Source of the DNA: Vishniacozyma victoriae
Lineage: Eukaryota > Basidiomycota > Tremellomycetes > Tremellales > Bulleribasidiaceae
Reading direction: 5' to 3'
Length of the DNA stretch: 64,000 nt
NCBI GenBank assembly: GCA_017654735.1
Contig: JADPYG010000001.1
Span: 372,001 to 436,000 of the forward strand
Both the position numbers and the translations under genes were made by a program. The notes beneath the pieces were generated by a model. It saw nothing but the letters and a program-made list of their open reading frames with translations, was not told where the DNA came from and ran no database searches. Positions 1 through 10,163 of this stretch are shown here, in pieces. Numbering within the stretch: position 1 is the stretch's first letter; every line of letters starts with the position of its first letter.

Positions 1-1213
1 TCCAGGGGATTTCCATATCTTTCCAAATATTCAGCCAATCGATAGTTTCTGGATATCCAGCTCGCTTTCCCAGTGGAATGACTTGTATTATGTATTTGTG
101 CGCATTACAGAAATCGGCTTTCTGTGCCCAATCGATAGAGTCTTTGCCTCCTTGTCGAATTTGTTTGGCCAGTGCGGCTCGTTGTCGAGCGAGTGATGGT
201 GTAAAGTCGAGGGGTAATGGTTGATTGCAGATCTATCATCAGCTCAATTACGCTCTTTAGGCCGGGACATACAAGGCATAAATCATCTAGATCACAGAAC
301 GCCTGCAGATACTCCTTCTCTTCCTCTGTCAATTGCTCTTCCGCAAATTCATCATCGCAGTCCATCAACACTGGAGACACTTCTTCAACTACAACAGGAC
401 GTGGGCATCTACCATCAGCATTATCATAGACAGGGCGACATACAGATCAATATCAACCGTCTGCTTATAGTTCTTCAGGAATTCGAATGCAGTTGCCTTT
501 TCCGCTTCAAGCTCCTCATTCCTCTTGATTTCCTCCTTACTAAGAACTGGTTCTAGTAGAGGACCATGATCCCTCTCGAATTGAAGTTGAGCAGCTGATA
601 TTTCTACTTTTGGCGGTTTCCTCATACTTTGTTTGACAGCTTCCAGTCCGTTCTTCTTGTTCGTATCGGTAGGTCGGCTGGGGTTGACTTTTGATTTAGG
701 TGCCGGTGTGATTGACGATTTAGCGGCCGGCGGAGTTGAATATTTAGGTACGGGCGTAGTTAGAGATGATTGTCGAGAAATAGCGGATGAATCGTGTACT
801 GGAGGTCTGGGAATTGCACCAATAGTTCCTCCAAAGACTCCAACTGGTCGTTTCGCATTCTTTGACGAGCTCGGTCCAGGTCCACCGATTCCACGAGATC
901 CGGTGCCTTTCTGAGACGAGCTCGAAGATCGAGAAGGTGGAGAGGAAGTTTGATATTCCTCAAGAGAGTATGTCGGTCTTGTAGTCTCCTTTTGCTTTTC
1001 CTTCTTTTTCATCTTCGGGGATCTTAGAAGTATTTCATCTTCCGATTCGTCTACGATCACCGTACTAGATCTCTTGGCTTTCGTTATCGTACCGGAAGCG
1101 TGTGGGGCGTACTTGGCAAAGAATGCGTTTGCTTCACTAGGGTTTACGCGGGATGTATTTCTTTTGAGCTGTTGCTTCGGCTTTGGCCTGTCGAGAGCTG
1201 GGTCCTTGGGCAT
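1..1213 (-). CDS. RTC4: RTC4-like domain protein (3' end beyond the window)
   Basis: The gene runs off the left edge, so the C-terminus is missing. It starts at the ATG at 1213 (MPKDPALDRP). Two short introns restore one frame: 409-443 (GTATGT..GCTGATGGTAG) and 233-272 (GTATGT..GCTGATGATAG). About 270 N-terminal residues are Ser/Pro/Lys-rich and probably disordered. After splicing the frame shows a CxxC pair (DDLCLICNQPLP) followed by FCNAHKYIIQVIPLGKRAGY and ETIDWLNIWKDMEIPW. This matches the RTC4-like domain pattern, with its CxxC, C-x2-H and 'iP.G...GyP..IDw' elements. Yeast Rtc4 was named from a telomere-capping screen, and its biochemical role is poorly known. The family call rests on this domain; the function here is inferred only by family. 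Confidence 0.7.
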
Positions 1214-1512
1214 CTTGTTTATTATCTATATATCGACAATGATAGTGTAAAGTCAAGTGGCTAGTAGGAATAGCGTCATGGTTATATATGAGACAGTCAA
1301 GTGGAGGAAAGGAATTAGCACAGTTGATTTAAACAATCACAAAATCAGGCACGTCCCATCAGCTGATTTACCCTTCTTCTATCCCAGTACACAAAGAGGT
1401 AGACTCATACAACGTGCATATATTGCTACAATCCACTTTATCGTGGTATTCAAGAAAATACTCGATGTCTGACAGACAAACCCTATGGAATACTATACAA
1501 CTTAATTATCAT
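1214..1512. other. Intergenic, RTC4-like promoter and 3' flank of the next gene
   Basis: AT-rich spacer between two minus-strand genes. I see no convincing reading frame, RNA gene or repeat. It should hold the RTC4-like promoter (right-to-left) and the terminator of the membrane protein gene. Confidence 0.6.
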
Positions 1513-3624
1513 CTATGGGACGTAGGTAGGTAATGATGGTTTCCGAGAATGATCCTCTAATTCCTGGGTGACTTCCGGAACAGGAGAATGGCGTGAATGC
1601 TCAGACCCCTCCGACAGTATCACCTCCTCATCATCATCCTCAAAAGAAGGTGCTGTTGGCGTAGCTTCTTCCTCTTCCGGCATGAAAGGTGGAGCGGACG
1701 GAACGAGGTGATCTTCATGTGCGGGCGGAGGAGCTGAGGGTAGAAGATGCGATTCATCAATCTCCATCGATTCAGCCAAATCCGCCTCGGAGTAGACTCG
1801 GTGCATGAGTCGTTGCGGTGGAGCAGGTAGTGATGACGAAGATTCACCAACCACAGGAGCGAGTTCCCTTGGATCATGTTCTTGCTCGTGGTTGTGTAGC
1901 TCGAATCCTTGATCATCCACTTCGACGGTTGGCGCGGATGGTCCATCCTCTGCTGCTTCATGCTGAGGTGGAGCTGTACCGCCAAGCCTCATTCGTTCCA
2001 GAACATGTTTGTCGTCGGTCGCGATATGCCTGACTCTTTGTTCCTCTTCCTCGTCCGGTGGAGGAGCATCCATCCTTTGTTTCCCATCACTTCGGCTCGC
2101 TACTGCTAATGCCACCTCTGAGTCTTCGGTGGCTGGAGCAGGGTAATATCCAGGAGCAGTCGTCTTTTCGACCACAGGTGCAGCGGGAGGAGCGGTGGGA
2201 GGCGGACGACTTGATGAGCCTGATGGCTGTACTTGGAGACTTCGTACGGATGCCGGGCGATAGGCAGGTGGGAAATAGGTGGCTGTTGGAGGTTGTGTTG
2301 CCGACCGCGAGAAACCAGATGAAGACGTTTCGTTGGTATTCGTTTCGTCGCTGGTGACGTTGTCTGAACTTCCAGGCGCCCCACCCCTCTCAACGCTTGT
2401 TTGTGACGCATCACTAGGGATTCGGTTCGTATCGCTAGACCTCCTTCCGATGGGCGAGTTAGGATCCTCCGGTTTCTCCTCTTCAATAACTTCAATCGAG
2501 GGCGTAATACTCCGACTAGGTCCTAATCCAGCTTGAATATGACGACGGCGAAGTACACCTTGATTCCATGATCTGACTTTGGTGCGTATGACCGAAGTCG
2601 GTCCTCGTTCCTTCGTCCTCGGTTTCGGTAATGTCGTCCCTTCGATCTGGGCCAGCTTTTCTCTTAAAGCATCATCTCCTCCATTATTATTTACATCCTC
2701 CTCTGTCAATCCAGCAGCGGCTAATGCTTTTCTTCTCAGGCGTGCTGCGCGACGTTTGGCGCGACGGTGCTGTTTACGGCGTTTGATTACAATACTGTTG
2801 TCAGTGGAGTTCTTGTAGAGACTTACAATATGATTCCAGCAACAATCATGAGTGCTAAAATGACACTCATGGCGACAATGAGGGGAGTTCTGTAGAATTC
2901 TGAACGTGTTGCCTCGATTCCCCATCTATCATCAGCTACGTTCCAGTTGTTTAGATTCGACTCACCCTGGGGGTAGGGCATCCGTGATGGCGAACTGGGA
3001 CGCATCACCCGCGTAGGTAGTTGGAACAGCAGTCGCGATCGGATCGCCGTCCGGTCCAAAATTGGCAGTAGCGACCTGACATCAGCTCATCCCTATCTTC
3101 GGTACCATAGGACTCACCCCCGCCTGCCGACCATATAGCAACCAAGCATTATCCACCTTGCTCCATGATCCTTGTTGATCCTGACTAAGATAAAACGGTA
3201 GCCGGGTTTCTGCGACTACATAGGCGTTTGTTGGGAGCGCATGCGTGGGTGTCGACATCGACGTGAGGTATTGAATATCGTAATCGATATTCTCCCCATC
3301 TATGCGCGACTCTGCCGTAGGTTCTTGACGTATATACAATGTCGGTGTCGGTGTGAGTGTGGCGACCGAAGTCGGCAAATGGGCGGGAGGAGCGGCAGCA
3401 GCGAGTGTAAAGAATGGTAAAGCGAGACCGAGCGCTATGCGCTTCTTTGATCCTTTCCTTGAAGAAATGAAAGAGGTACGTCTTTCCAAACGCTCAAGGT
3501 CATCAATGGTAATCCTTGAAGGCCCCGATTCAACCGCCGTAATCCCATTATAGTCCTTTGTGTTGTTCCAATCTTCTATACTCGGCCCGTCGTAGCCATA
3601 ATCGCTCTCTCTGCGTTTACGCAT
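1513..3624 (-). CDS. Two-pass membrane protein with PPxY and P(S/T)AP motifs in a long cytosolic tail
   Basis: Start is the ATG at 3624 (MRKRRESDYGYDG); four exons are joined by three short introns, the last only 32 bp. A basic stretch (SSRKGSKKR) precedes a first hydrophobic segment (IALGLALPFFTLAAAA). A probably lumenal region of roughly 150 residues follows, then a clear second membrane span (TPLIVAMSVILALMIVAGII) split by the 32-bp intron and ended by a strongly basic stop-transfer (IKRRKQHRRAKRRAARLRRK). The tail of about 420 residues is acidic and Pro/Ser-rich. It carries FPPAY (a PPxY site for WW domains of Rsp5/Nedd4 ligases) and several P(S/T)AP sites (LLPSAPP, LVPSAPP, GPSAPT, PTAPSF) of the kind bound by the ESCRT-I subunit Vps23/Tsg101. 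I recognise no catalytic domain. A role as a ubiquitin-ligase or ESCRT adaptor is inferred from the motifs alone. Confidence 0.65.
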
Positions 3625-4780
3625 TCCTTCCGACCGTTCATGGGCTGTGTCACTTAATCCAGTTTGTCGAATTGACTTATTTATAGGAGACTAGGGGGTA
3701 AGGGGAAGGGGGGAAACGCTATATTTATAGATAGCTCGGGTGTCGTGTCTGCATCCAATTTCGGCTCAAGTAAAGGAGGTGGCGGGTGTGGCGGTGGTTT
3801 GTCGGTCTCGTCGTCCAAAGCTGCGGCCGATGTATATATAAAAGATGTATATATAAATGATGTATTAATGAGTACCGATGAAGGTGATGTCGAGATGAAA
3901 TACAACGCGTGAGCTCGGTCCGGTAGAGTCCCGATTCGGTCGATCCTTTTTGTTTCGTATCAAACGTTTCTTCTCGAGTGGCTCTTCTTCTCTCTCACTA
4001 TCACGCCGTCGAGAAGTATAGATATAGACAAAAGTAGGTATAGGTATAGATTGGATCCACTCGCCTTGAACGCTCTCTTCGTCGTCCACACCGTTCCGTC
4101 TCTCCTTTGTGATGCTCGGATTAATTATTACTTGTTATAGTAATTACAGTAAAGGGCAGGGTAGACAATAACGGGATTATACTATTCAGGGCACAGCATG
4201 GGGGAGAACAGAGAAGAAAGAGATGACGAATTCTGTCATACACAAGTTATTTTTGAACTCTGGCTAGAATCAGCAAGAACCAAGTTGGAATACGTAACTC
4301 CGAACAAGTGGCGTGATCCCACTCATTGTCACCATCTCTACCTCCTTTGCATCCGGCCGCCGCCATCGGTATGGCGTATCTCTTCTTCCGACATCACCCG
4401 CGTAAGCCAGCGGTTCCTGTACATTCCACCTATCCATGATGATCCCCTTTGTATAACGGCAAATGACATGCATATTTATACGTAAATTGATAGAAGCCTC
4501 TTCAGTTCACAGAATGTAGGGCATCTGAGGATTCATTATGGATCTCGTACCTGGCCCTTACCCGCGTCTGGGCTTTGGTATAGCTCACGTGACTACGTGG
4601 GTGTTACCTTGGCGACGGTGAGTGAGAGGCCCTCGGCGACTTGTTTACCGTTGCTTCGGTATTGGTACCGTTTGACGTTTCATCTACTCAACGACCCATC
4701 GTCAAGGTCCTTGACCACCTCTGGACCAGTATGAATATCCTCGCTAGCACCTACTCATCTCATCAACTCGCAGGTCGAGC
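3625..4780. other. Intergenic, no convincing gene; short AT tandem repeat
   Basis: Divergent promoter region between the two-pass membrane protein gene and the sensor-like gene. The open frames here lack proper ATG starts, splice logic or recognisable sequence. A small imperfect tandem repeat, gatgtatatataaa, lies at 3828-3867. A TATAAATA-like string sits just upstream of the minus-strand start, near 3678-3690. Confidence 0.5.
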
Positions 4781-6090
4781 ATGTTTCCTCTAATCCTGAT
4801 CCTATGCCCTCTGGCGCTGGCCGCTACATTCACACCTAGACAAAACCTCCCAGAAGGAGCAACTACCCTGGTGGTATACCAAGAAACGACCTCGAGTGAA
4901 ACGCACGTTCTCCCCAAGGTCACGCTGATGATAGTTCGGTAGGTGTGATTGAGCAGAAATGCTTGGTGTTGGTGGATGATCCGAGTCAGAGGTTTTGTAT
5001 GGTATTGGTTGATGGGATGGGGGATGCTGGTGGTTTATCCGCCTCGGAGCTTGCTCAGCCTACCGGGTCGATTGAATCTAATATCAGCGTCAGCGATTCG
5101 ATCACTCCGGGCATTACAACTTCCTTGTTAGATGTATCGTCCTCTGATCCATCTTCTTCCACATCGACCGCCAAGCTTGACGACGCCTCAATAACCACTC
5201 CTGCTGAAGCATCTCCCACTTCCGAATCTGCGATTCTCAATTCCTCGTCTTCAGAACTTGACGGCGCTTCCATCGCGACTGTATCGCCCCCTGCCGAATC
5301 CTCCCTCGTATCCAGTACATCATCTACTCCCTCTCCGTCGCCTCAGCTTGGTGACCTCGCCTCTTCGACGATTCCTCTCTCTGTCGGTTCATCACCTTCT
5401 TCCGATACCTCCGCTCCTATCACCGCTCCATCCCTTGCCTCTTCGTCGTTAGTCGAGCTGGATTCGTCCTCGAGTGTATCCGGTGACAGGTCGTCGGCCG
5501 AGGAGACCGCTCAAGCTTCCAGTGCTTCCGAAGCTTACACCGGAGCCATCAATGCTCCCTCCGCTGTCGAATCCGCTATTGTTGGAACCTCAACCGCAAG
5601 TGGGGGTTCAGATGAACCGTCTCAGTCCTCAATCGCTACAACAGAGGTCTGCTCCGCCTTACCCTCCCTTACCGACAATCTCTCCAGTCTGACCCCGACC
5701 TCACTTGGCACCGACTCAGTCTTGACCATCACCGTACGTCCTCTCCTAGCCTCCACTGATAGTCAGCGTATTCCCAGCGCGTCACTCCTCAATCCAACTA
5801 CCAGTCTCGCTTCAGCAGATTTGGCAGCTGCTGCTGCTAGTATCGTGAGTCCACCCCACGTCTAGTCCTGACGATAGACATCAACTCCTGGTCAAAAGAT
5901 GCAAGTCCTCCCTATCGGTCTTGGAGTTGTTGCGGGTGAGTATGAGTATGTTGTAAGGCGAAGCTGAATGGTAGGTCTGGTCGTCATTACATTGCTCATC
6001 GTTGGGTACGTGATGTATGAGAGGAGGAAGTATAAGAGGCAGTTTAGGTCGAGGAAGCTGGCTGAGGGGATGAAGTATGGGTCTGCTTGA
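4781..6090 (+). CDS. Ser/Thr-rich type I membrane protein, wall-sensor-like
   Basis: A signal peptide opens the frame at 4781 (MFPLILILCPLALAATFTPR). The junction to the next exon, around 4890-4942, is unresolved: the obvious CTGATGATAG acceptor does not keep phase, while a GTGAAA donor with the acceptor at 4942 does. The long middle exon encodes about 300 residues dominated by Ser, Thr, Ala and Pro with few cysteines, as expected for a heavily O-mannosylated extracellular stalk. After a GTGAGT intron near 5849 and another at about 5935-5972 comes one membrane span (VLPIGLGVVAGLVVITLLIVG) and a short basic cytosolic tail (YERRKYKRQFRSRKL) ending at 6090. The layout resembles fungal Wsc/Mid2-type stress sensors, but no WSC cysteine domain is visible, so this is an architectural resemblance only. 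Confidence 0.6.
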
Positions 6091-6173
6091 TTGCATGTAT
6101 TGAAGCGGTTTGGTTTGATGTCCTGTTCCTGGCAACACGTGGTTTGCCGAGTGGTTAGGAGATGATTTTTAGC

Positions 6174-6360
6174 CGAGTCAATGCAACGGGATTATCGATA
6201 ATGGCATCGGCGTTATATGATATCACCCTCATCGTGAGTTAATACATGACCCTATTACATCTGGTCTTACAGAGGATATCCAATAGTACCTGCCGTGACT
6301 GACGCTGCCGTGACGAGTCAATGCAACGGGATTATCAATAGAGTCCTTTCGGCGTTATAT
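6174..6360. repeat. Imperfect direct repeat, two copies of about 45 bp
   Basis: Both 6174-6218 and 6314-6360 begin cgagtcaatgcaacgggatt and end cggcgttatat, with a divergent centre (atcgataatggcat versus atcaatagagtccttt). The copies are 140 bp apart in a gene-poor stretch. No ORF, terminal inverted repeat or target duplication was seen, so the origin is unknown. Confidence 0.6.
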
Positions 6361-6361
6361 A

Positions 6362-6707
6362 TTACAGGCCTCTACTCCGCCCGATACAAGGAATCATATA
6401 TACATATATGTTTTGAAGTGGACATGTCTCCCCAGGAATAACGAGATGGCAGAGACGGGTTACTGCAGCCCTTGTATCCACGTTCTCATCTTCGACAAGA
6501 GCGATCAACGAGGGAAGGTGCTGGAGACGCCATCAGCCAATAACCTGCAGGGTCATGAAGTAGACTTACGTCCGATAGCTTCTTTGCCAAAGCAAAGGTT
6601 GAAACATCCTTCGGTGACAAAATGGGCGAATTGACTGCCAATAAACAATTGACGCAGATAGGCAGACCATCGACCGAAAAGAAGCCGTATGGGTCATATA
6701 CTGGCAT
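6362..6707 (-). CDS. Possible small two-exon gene, unknown
   Basis: An ATG at 6707 opens MPVYDPYGFFSVDGLPICVN. A well-formed 49-bp intron (6521-6569, GTAAGT donor, CTGATG branch, CAG acceptor) joins it in frame to HLPSLIALVEDENVDTRAA and on to a stop at 6362, about 98 residues in all. It has a CxxC (ICVNC) and further cysteines but no family I recognise. It lies only 110 bp beyond the likely stop of the upstream zinc-finger gene, so it could be an alternative or missed 3' part of that gene. It overlaps the second copy of the neighbouring direct repeat at its end. Confidence 0.3.
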
Positions 6708-6816
6708 CCTAGTATTTGAAACACTGCCAATTAGCTATATCCGTCGCGTGAGAGACACGTACCCTGTCCAACCCCAACATCCTGGATTTCTGAGGTGACT
6801 ATCCCCACACGGCACT

Positions 6817-8388
6817 CTAGCCGTCTTTACTACCGTTTCGGGAAGCTTGACGACCTGCTGACTCAGCTCCTTTCTTGACTACTACGTATCCTCTCAGCAG
6901 GCGGCAGGTCTTTGACTTCTACACCCTGCCGTCGAGCTTTTTCCTTGATTACCTCGCATATTCTGGTGATTTTCTTTCGAGTCTCTGCCCGGCAGGTAGG
7001 ACAGAGAAAGATGAATTGGCTTTGGTCAGTGACTGTACACCAGTGATGACCTCACCCTAATCGGTCCTCCCCGACAGTCTCAGGGAGAAGTGGATTACTA
7101 ATGACCCGGGTGAGTCCTCCGCATCCCTTGCCCTCGCAGAATGCGAAAGGTCCAGCTTGATCCGACACTCTCACTTCGGCTTTCTGCTTGATTGATTCTT
7201 CGGAGGATGTGTACGTGCTCCACATGGCGGAGGAGTAGCCGAGGATACTGAATGTTAGTCGTCAACCCTACACCAAGACGTACCACTTGGCGTAGGAAGC
7301 CTCGGACGCATGCACCAGGCAATACACAATCCGACGACCGCCCACAAGCAAGTCGGGGAAAGGACAATAGGTACCCATTGGGCAGAGGAAGGGACGCATA
7401 GTCCGGGTCGAGCGAGAGGGGTACTATAAGTCAGCTCATTCCAACATCAGTCTTTCATTTACTCACCTCGCATCCGTATTGGTAAAACATCGAGCGATGC
7501 CTCGACTCCACCTCACGAACACTCCTGAACCTCCTGGCTTTCTCCTGCCGATCCAAATCATCCTGTGAATAGAGATCAGAATCATCCAATCCCTCACAGG
7601 CGTACATCAGTACCGCCGGGTTGTCGGACTGATGGTCCTCTTGAAAGAATGTTCGCGGGTGATCTGACACGAGGTCGAGTGTCGCTCCGCTATGAGAGAT
7701 GGGTTCCTACGGATCAACTTGTAACAACTCCAGAAACTTACATCTCGACCCTTGCATGTATTGATCAGAGCCCTCATTATTTGGCTCAAGCCGACATGAT
7801 CCTTACTGCTCGCCGGCAGTCCATCTCCATCACCAAACCACTTGGCGATATCATCCACTTTTTTCACCTTGCCCATCTCCTCCTTGAGCTTATTGCTCCT
7901 CTTTTGCCCTTGGGTGCATTGAGAGATGGCGACCCGGGCGAGTTCGTCGGTGACGAGAATTCCAGTCCTCTCAAAGACGGAATTCTGTACCCTCCAAACT
8001 CCCCTCCTTCCTTCGATCAAAACTACTCCAAACATGATTGCCAAAACGTCCGTGTCACAAAGACGCTGCGCGTACTGGGGTAGGTGGTGGTCGATGATAT
8101 CCACCCCCGCGGCGTAATCCGGCGCTATCTCGTCGAAGGCATTGATGCCTGTTCCAATTACCGCAGTACCCTTGTTTCTCAGCCTGTCATTGATGATCTG
8201 TGAGGTCAGCCTGAACTCACACACAAAGTTGTATCTTATTCACCTCCGGTATTTCGGTCCCATCTGGGATAATGTCCTTAAAGTGCTTTCGAGAAGGGTT
8301 GTTTTCGAATAACGCGGATATCGTTTTTTCGCGGAGGGGCAGAACAGTGTATTGGAAGGGAGTCTCGTCACGCGTTCCCCTCCCCCCA
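6817..8388 (-). CDS. Hypothetical protein with C-terminal zinc-binding cysteines; 5' end unresolved
   Basis: At least six exons can be chained in one frame. They are FENNPSRKHFKDIIPDGTEI, then NKGTAVIGTGINAFDEI with IIDHHLPQYAQRL, then EPISHSGATLDLVSDHPRTF, then YPSRSTRTMRPFLCPMGTYC, then ILGYSSAMWSTYTSSEESIK with FCEGKGCGGLTRVIS, and finally QFIFLCPTCRAETRKKITRI. The introns are short with CTGAC/CTGAT branch sites, for example the one ending CACTGACCAAAG before the last exon. The CxxxxC and CPTC pairs look like a zinc ribbon or treble-clef. The end is either a TGA at 6863 or, after a further small intron, a TAG at 6817. No in-frame ATG lies in the first visible exon, which begins at an acceptor at 8388, so a 5' exon is missing. 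No family recognised. Confidence 0.5.
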
Positions 8389-9250
8389 CTGTGTTCTTAA
8401 ATCAGGGTCGTGTGAAGTTCATCTTATCAATCGCTTCCAACAAAAGAACCCCTTTGGACTTGAGGGCGTTCTACAAAACACACACACACACACACACTCC
8501 ACCGCCCCTCACACATCCTTTGAAAGGGAGTGAACTCAGGTAGCCGCAAGCGGTAATCGTGCCAAATCCCTACGAGGTGGGGAAATCGATTTGAGATCCC
8601 CACAACAGAGGTGTGGCTTGTACCGTTGTGTATTGACTCGTTGCTACTCTACAATGTCGACAATTCTACTCACCACAAGGACTGTCCCTCCCCTCACTCG
8701 GGCAGATTGAATCTTGTAGTACTGGATTACTGAGCCGGCGTTATATTCCTCCTCATACTTCCAATAATCGTGATGTCACTATACCCGACTGCATTCACCT
8801 GAACGGAGCTACTCCCCTTTCTGTACCTACTTGTTGACGAGATCGTTGTACACAGTCTGCTGAGTATATGATGATGGCCATGTACAATGCCTACCAGCCT
8901 CTTGTTGCTGTTTTGATACACAAGCGGCTTGTGCTTTGTCCATCCAGAAGCGAACTTGATGGAACGCGACTAGCAAGAAAGCATACCGCCAATATCGATA
9001 AAAATGGGCACCAAGCTGATGACGTTGTTAGATGTCGTCCTTGACCCTTCTCCTACTTCACAACTCCTAGGAGCAGCTGACAATACTCTTTGGTCAGGTA
9101 AAAGTCATCTAAAGCATAGATCCAATCAATGGACCAAGACATTGGGATGCAGATTGCGATTGAGCATTTGGGAAAGGCCTTAGTGGCAGAGGCTAGCGCC
9201 TCTCTGGGCAATGTAGGCTTCATATACAGAAAAAACGACCCCATTTCAGC
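8389..9250. other. Intergenic with a short (CA)n microsatellite
   Basis: Probably holds the unseen 5' exon and promoter of the minus-strand zinc-finger gene. A pure CA run spans 8478-8497. The small open frames here show no splice logic or recognisable sequence. I see nothing else that can be supported. Confidence 0.45.
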
Positions 9251-9368
9251 ATCTCCGTCTTCTAGTGGTTAGGAAATCTCGTTGTGGAGATTACGTAATC
9301 TGATCACATGGTTGTTCGTTTATTCGAAGTGTTCCGAGAAAACGTGTGTTCGATTCACACCGGGGATA
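9251..9368 (+). tRNA. tRNA-His (GUG anticodon) with an intron of about 46 bases
   Basis: The acceptor stem pairs ATCTCCG (9251-9257) with CGGGGAT (9361-9367), discriminator base at 9368. The D arm carries AGTGGTTAGG. The anticodon stem TCTCG (9277-9281) pairs with CGAGA (9335-9339), and the loop reads TTGTGG...C with anticodon GTG at 9284-9286. The intron (about 9288-9333) falls directly after position 37, where eukaryotic tRNA introns sit. The T arm is GTGTG-TTCGATT-CACAC (9344-9360), which includes the B box. The joined loop TTGTGGC equals that of yeast tRNA-His. In this family G-1 is added after transcription. The gene lies 90 bp upstream of the HIT-hydrolase start. Confidence 0.85.
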
Positions 9369-9457
9369 TCATTTTTGCTTTTGGCCGGTGGTGTCTCTGG
9401 GTGTGTATTCACTCAGGCTCTGTCTTGGACGCGCATCGGTTTCATGCTCTCGTCATC

Positions 9458-10055
9458 ATGATCAATCCTCTTTTTTCGACCTTTGACGTCGGAAAGCAAG
9501 GTCAGCCATCAATCCAGTCGTTCAGGCGCGTACTGAGTCTCGGCAGTCTTTTTCATCTCGCGTCTATCGCTGGGTATCGTCAATCTCAAACCACTGCTTC
9601 CAGGTCGTAAGTACATTCATCTGCCTACATCACATACTGAACAGATAGATGTGCTCGTCCTACCTCGCCGAGTCGTACCTCGCCTGGCCGACCTCAATCC
9701 AGATGAAGTGACCGACCTTTTCCTCAGTGTCCAGCATGTCGGCAAAGTCCTGGAGAAAGCATACAACGCACAATCATTGACAATATCGATACAGGATGGC
9801 ATACAGGCTGGTCAATCGGTACCTCACGTTCATGTTCATCTGATTCCACGCAAATCAACGGATTATGGAGGTGACAATGACAAGATTTATCCTGCTCTTG
9901 AGGAGAATGAGAAGGAGATGAAAGGGGACATGGAGAGTATGAGGGACGAGTGGAAGACTGCAAAGGATGAGGATCGGAAGCCTAGGACTATGGAGGAGAT
10001 GGAGAGGGAGGCAGAGTGGTTGAAGGGCTTGGTCACTGCTGGATCCAAGATGTGA
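9458..10055 (+). CDS. HNT2: Bis(5'-adenosyl)-triphosphatase, FHIT/HNT2-type HIT hydrolase
   Basis: Members cleave dinucleoside polyphosphates such as Ap3A and Ap4A through a His-triad active site. The start at 9458 gives MINPLFSTFDVGKQ. An intron with a GTCAGC donor joins VFFISRLSLGIVNLKPLLPG, and a GTAAGT intron then joins HVLVLPRRVVPRLADLNPDE. The SLTISIQDGIQAGQSVPHVH segment leads to the catalytic triad HVHVHLIPRK, so all three histidines are present. The order and spacing match human FHIT and yeast Hnt2 closely. The C-terminal Glu/Lys-rich stretch (EENEKEMKGDMESMRDEWKT) and the WLKGLV end are as in fungal homologues. A cytosolic or mitochondrial location cannot be judged here. Confidence 0.9.
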
Positions 10056-10163
10056 GTACACGAAAAAGCGAATGTCTAGCCATATCAAGCTATTACAACC
10101 CTATAATGCATGTATTGCAAGACCGAATCTCAAAAGCGGCGTCCATGCTCGCTTATTGACTTG

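Noticed and set aside
3681..4089. Two minus-strand open frames of 74 codons upstream of the two-pass membrane protein gene
   Set aside because: They begin at GTG or other non-ATG codons, consist of low-complexity AT/Pro runs, and show no splice sites joining them to each other or to the gene.
4198..4485. A 95-codon plus-strand frame
   Set aside because: No recognisable sequence or splice context, and the opposite strand has an equally open frame.
6130..6175. tRNA-like A-box (gccgagtggttaggag)
   Set aside because: No B box, no pairing acceptor stem and no anticodon arm could be found downstream.
9053..9244. A 63-codon minus-strand frame before the tRNA
   Set aside because: No homology, splice signals or promoter context.
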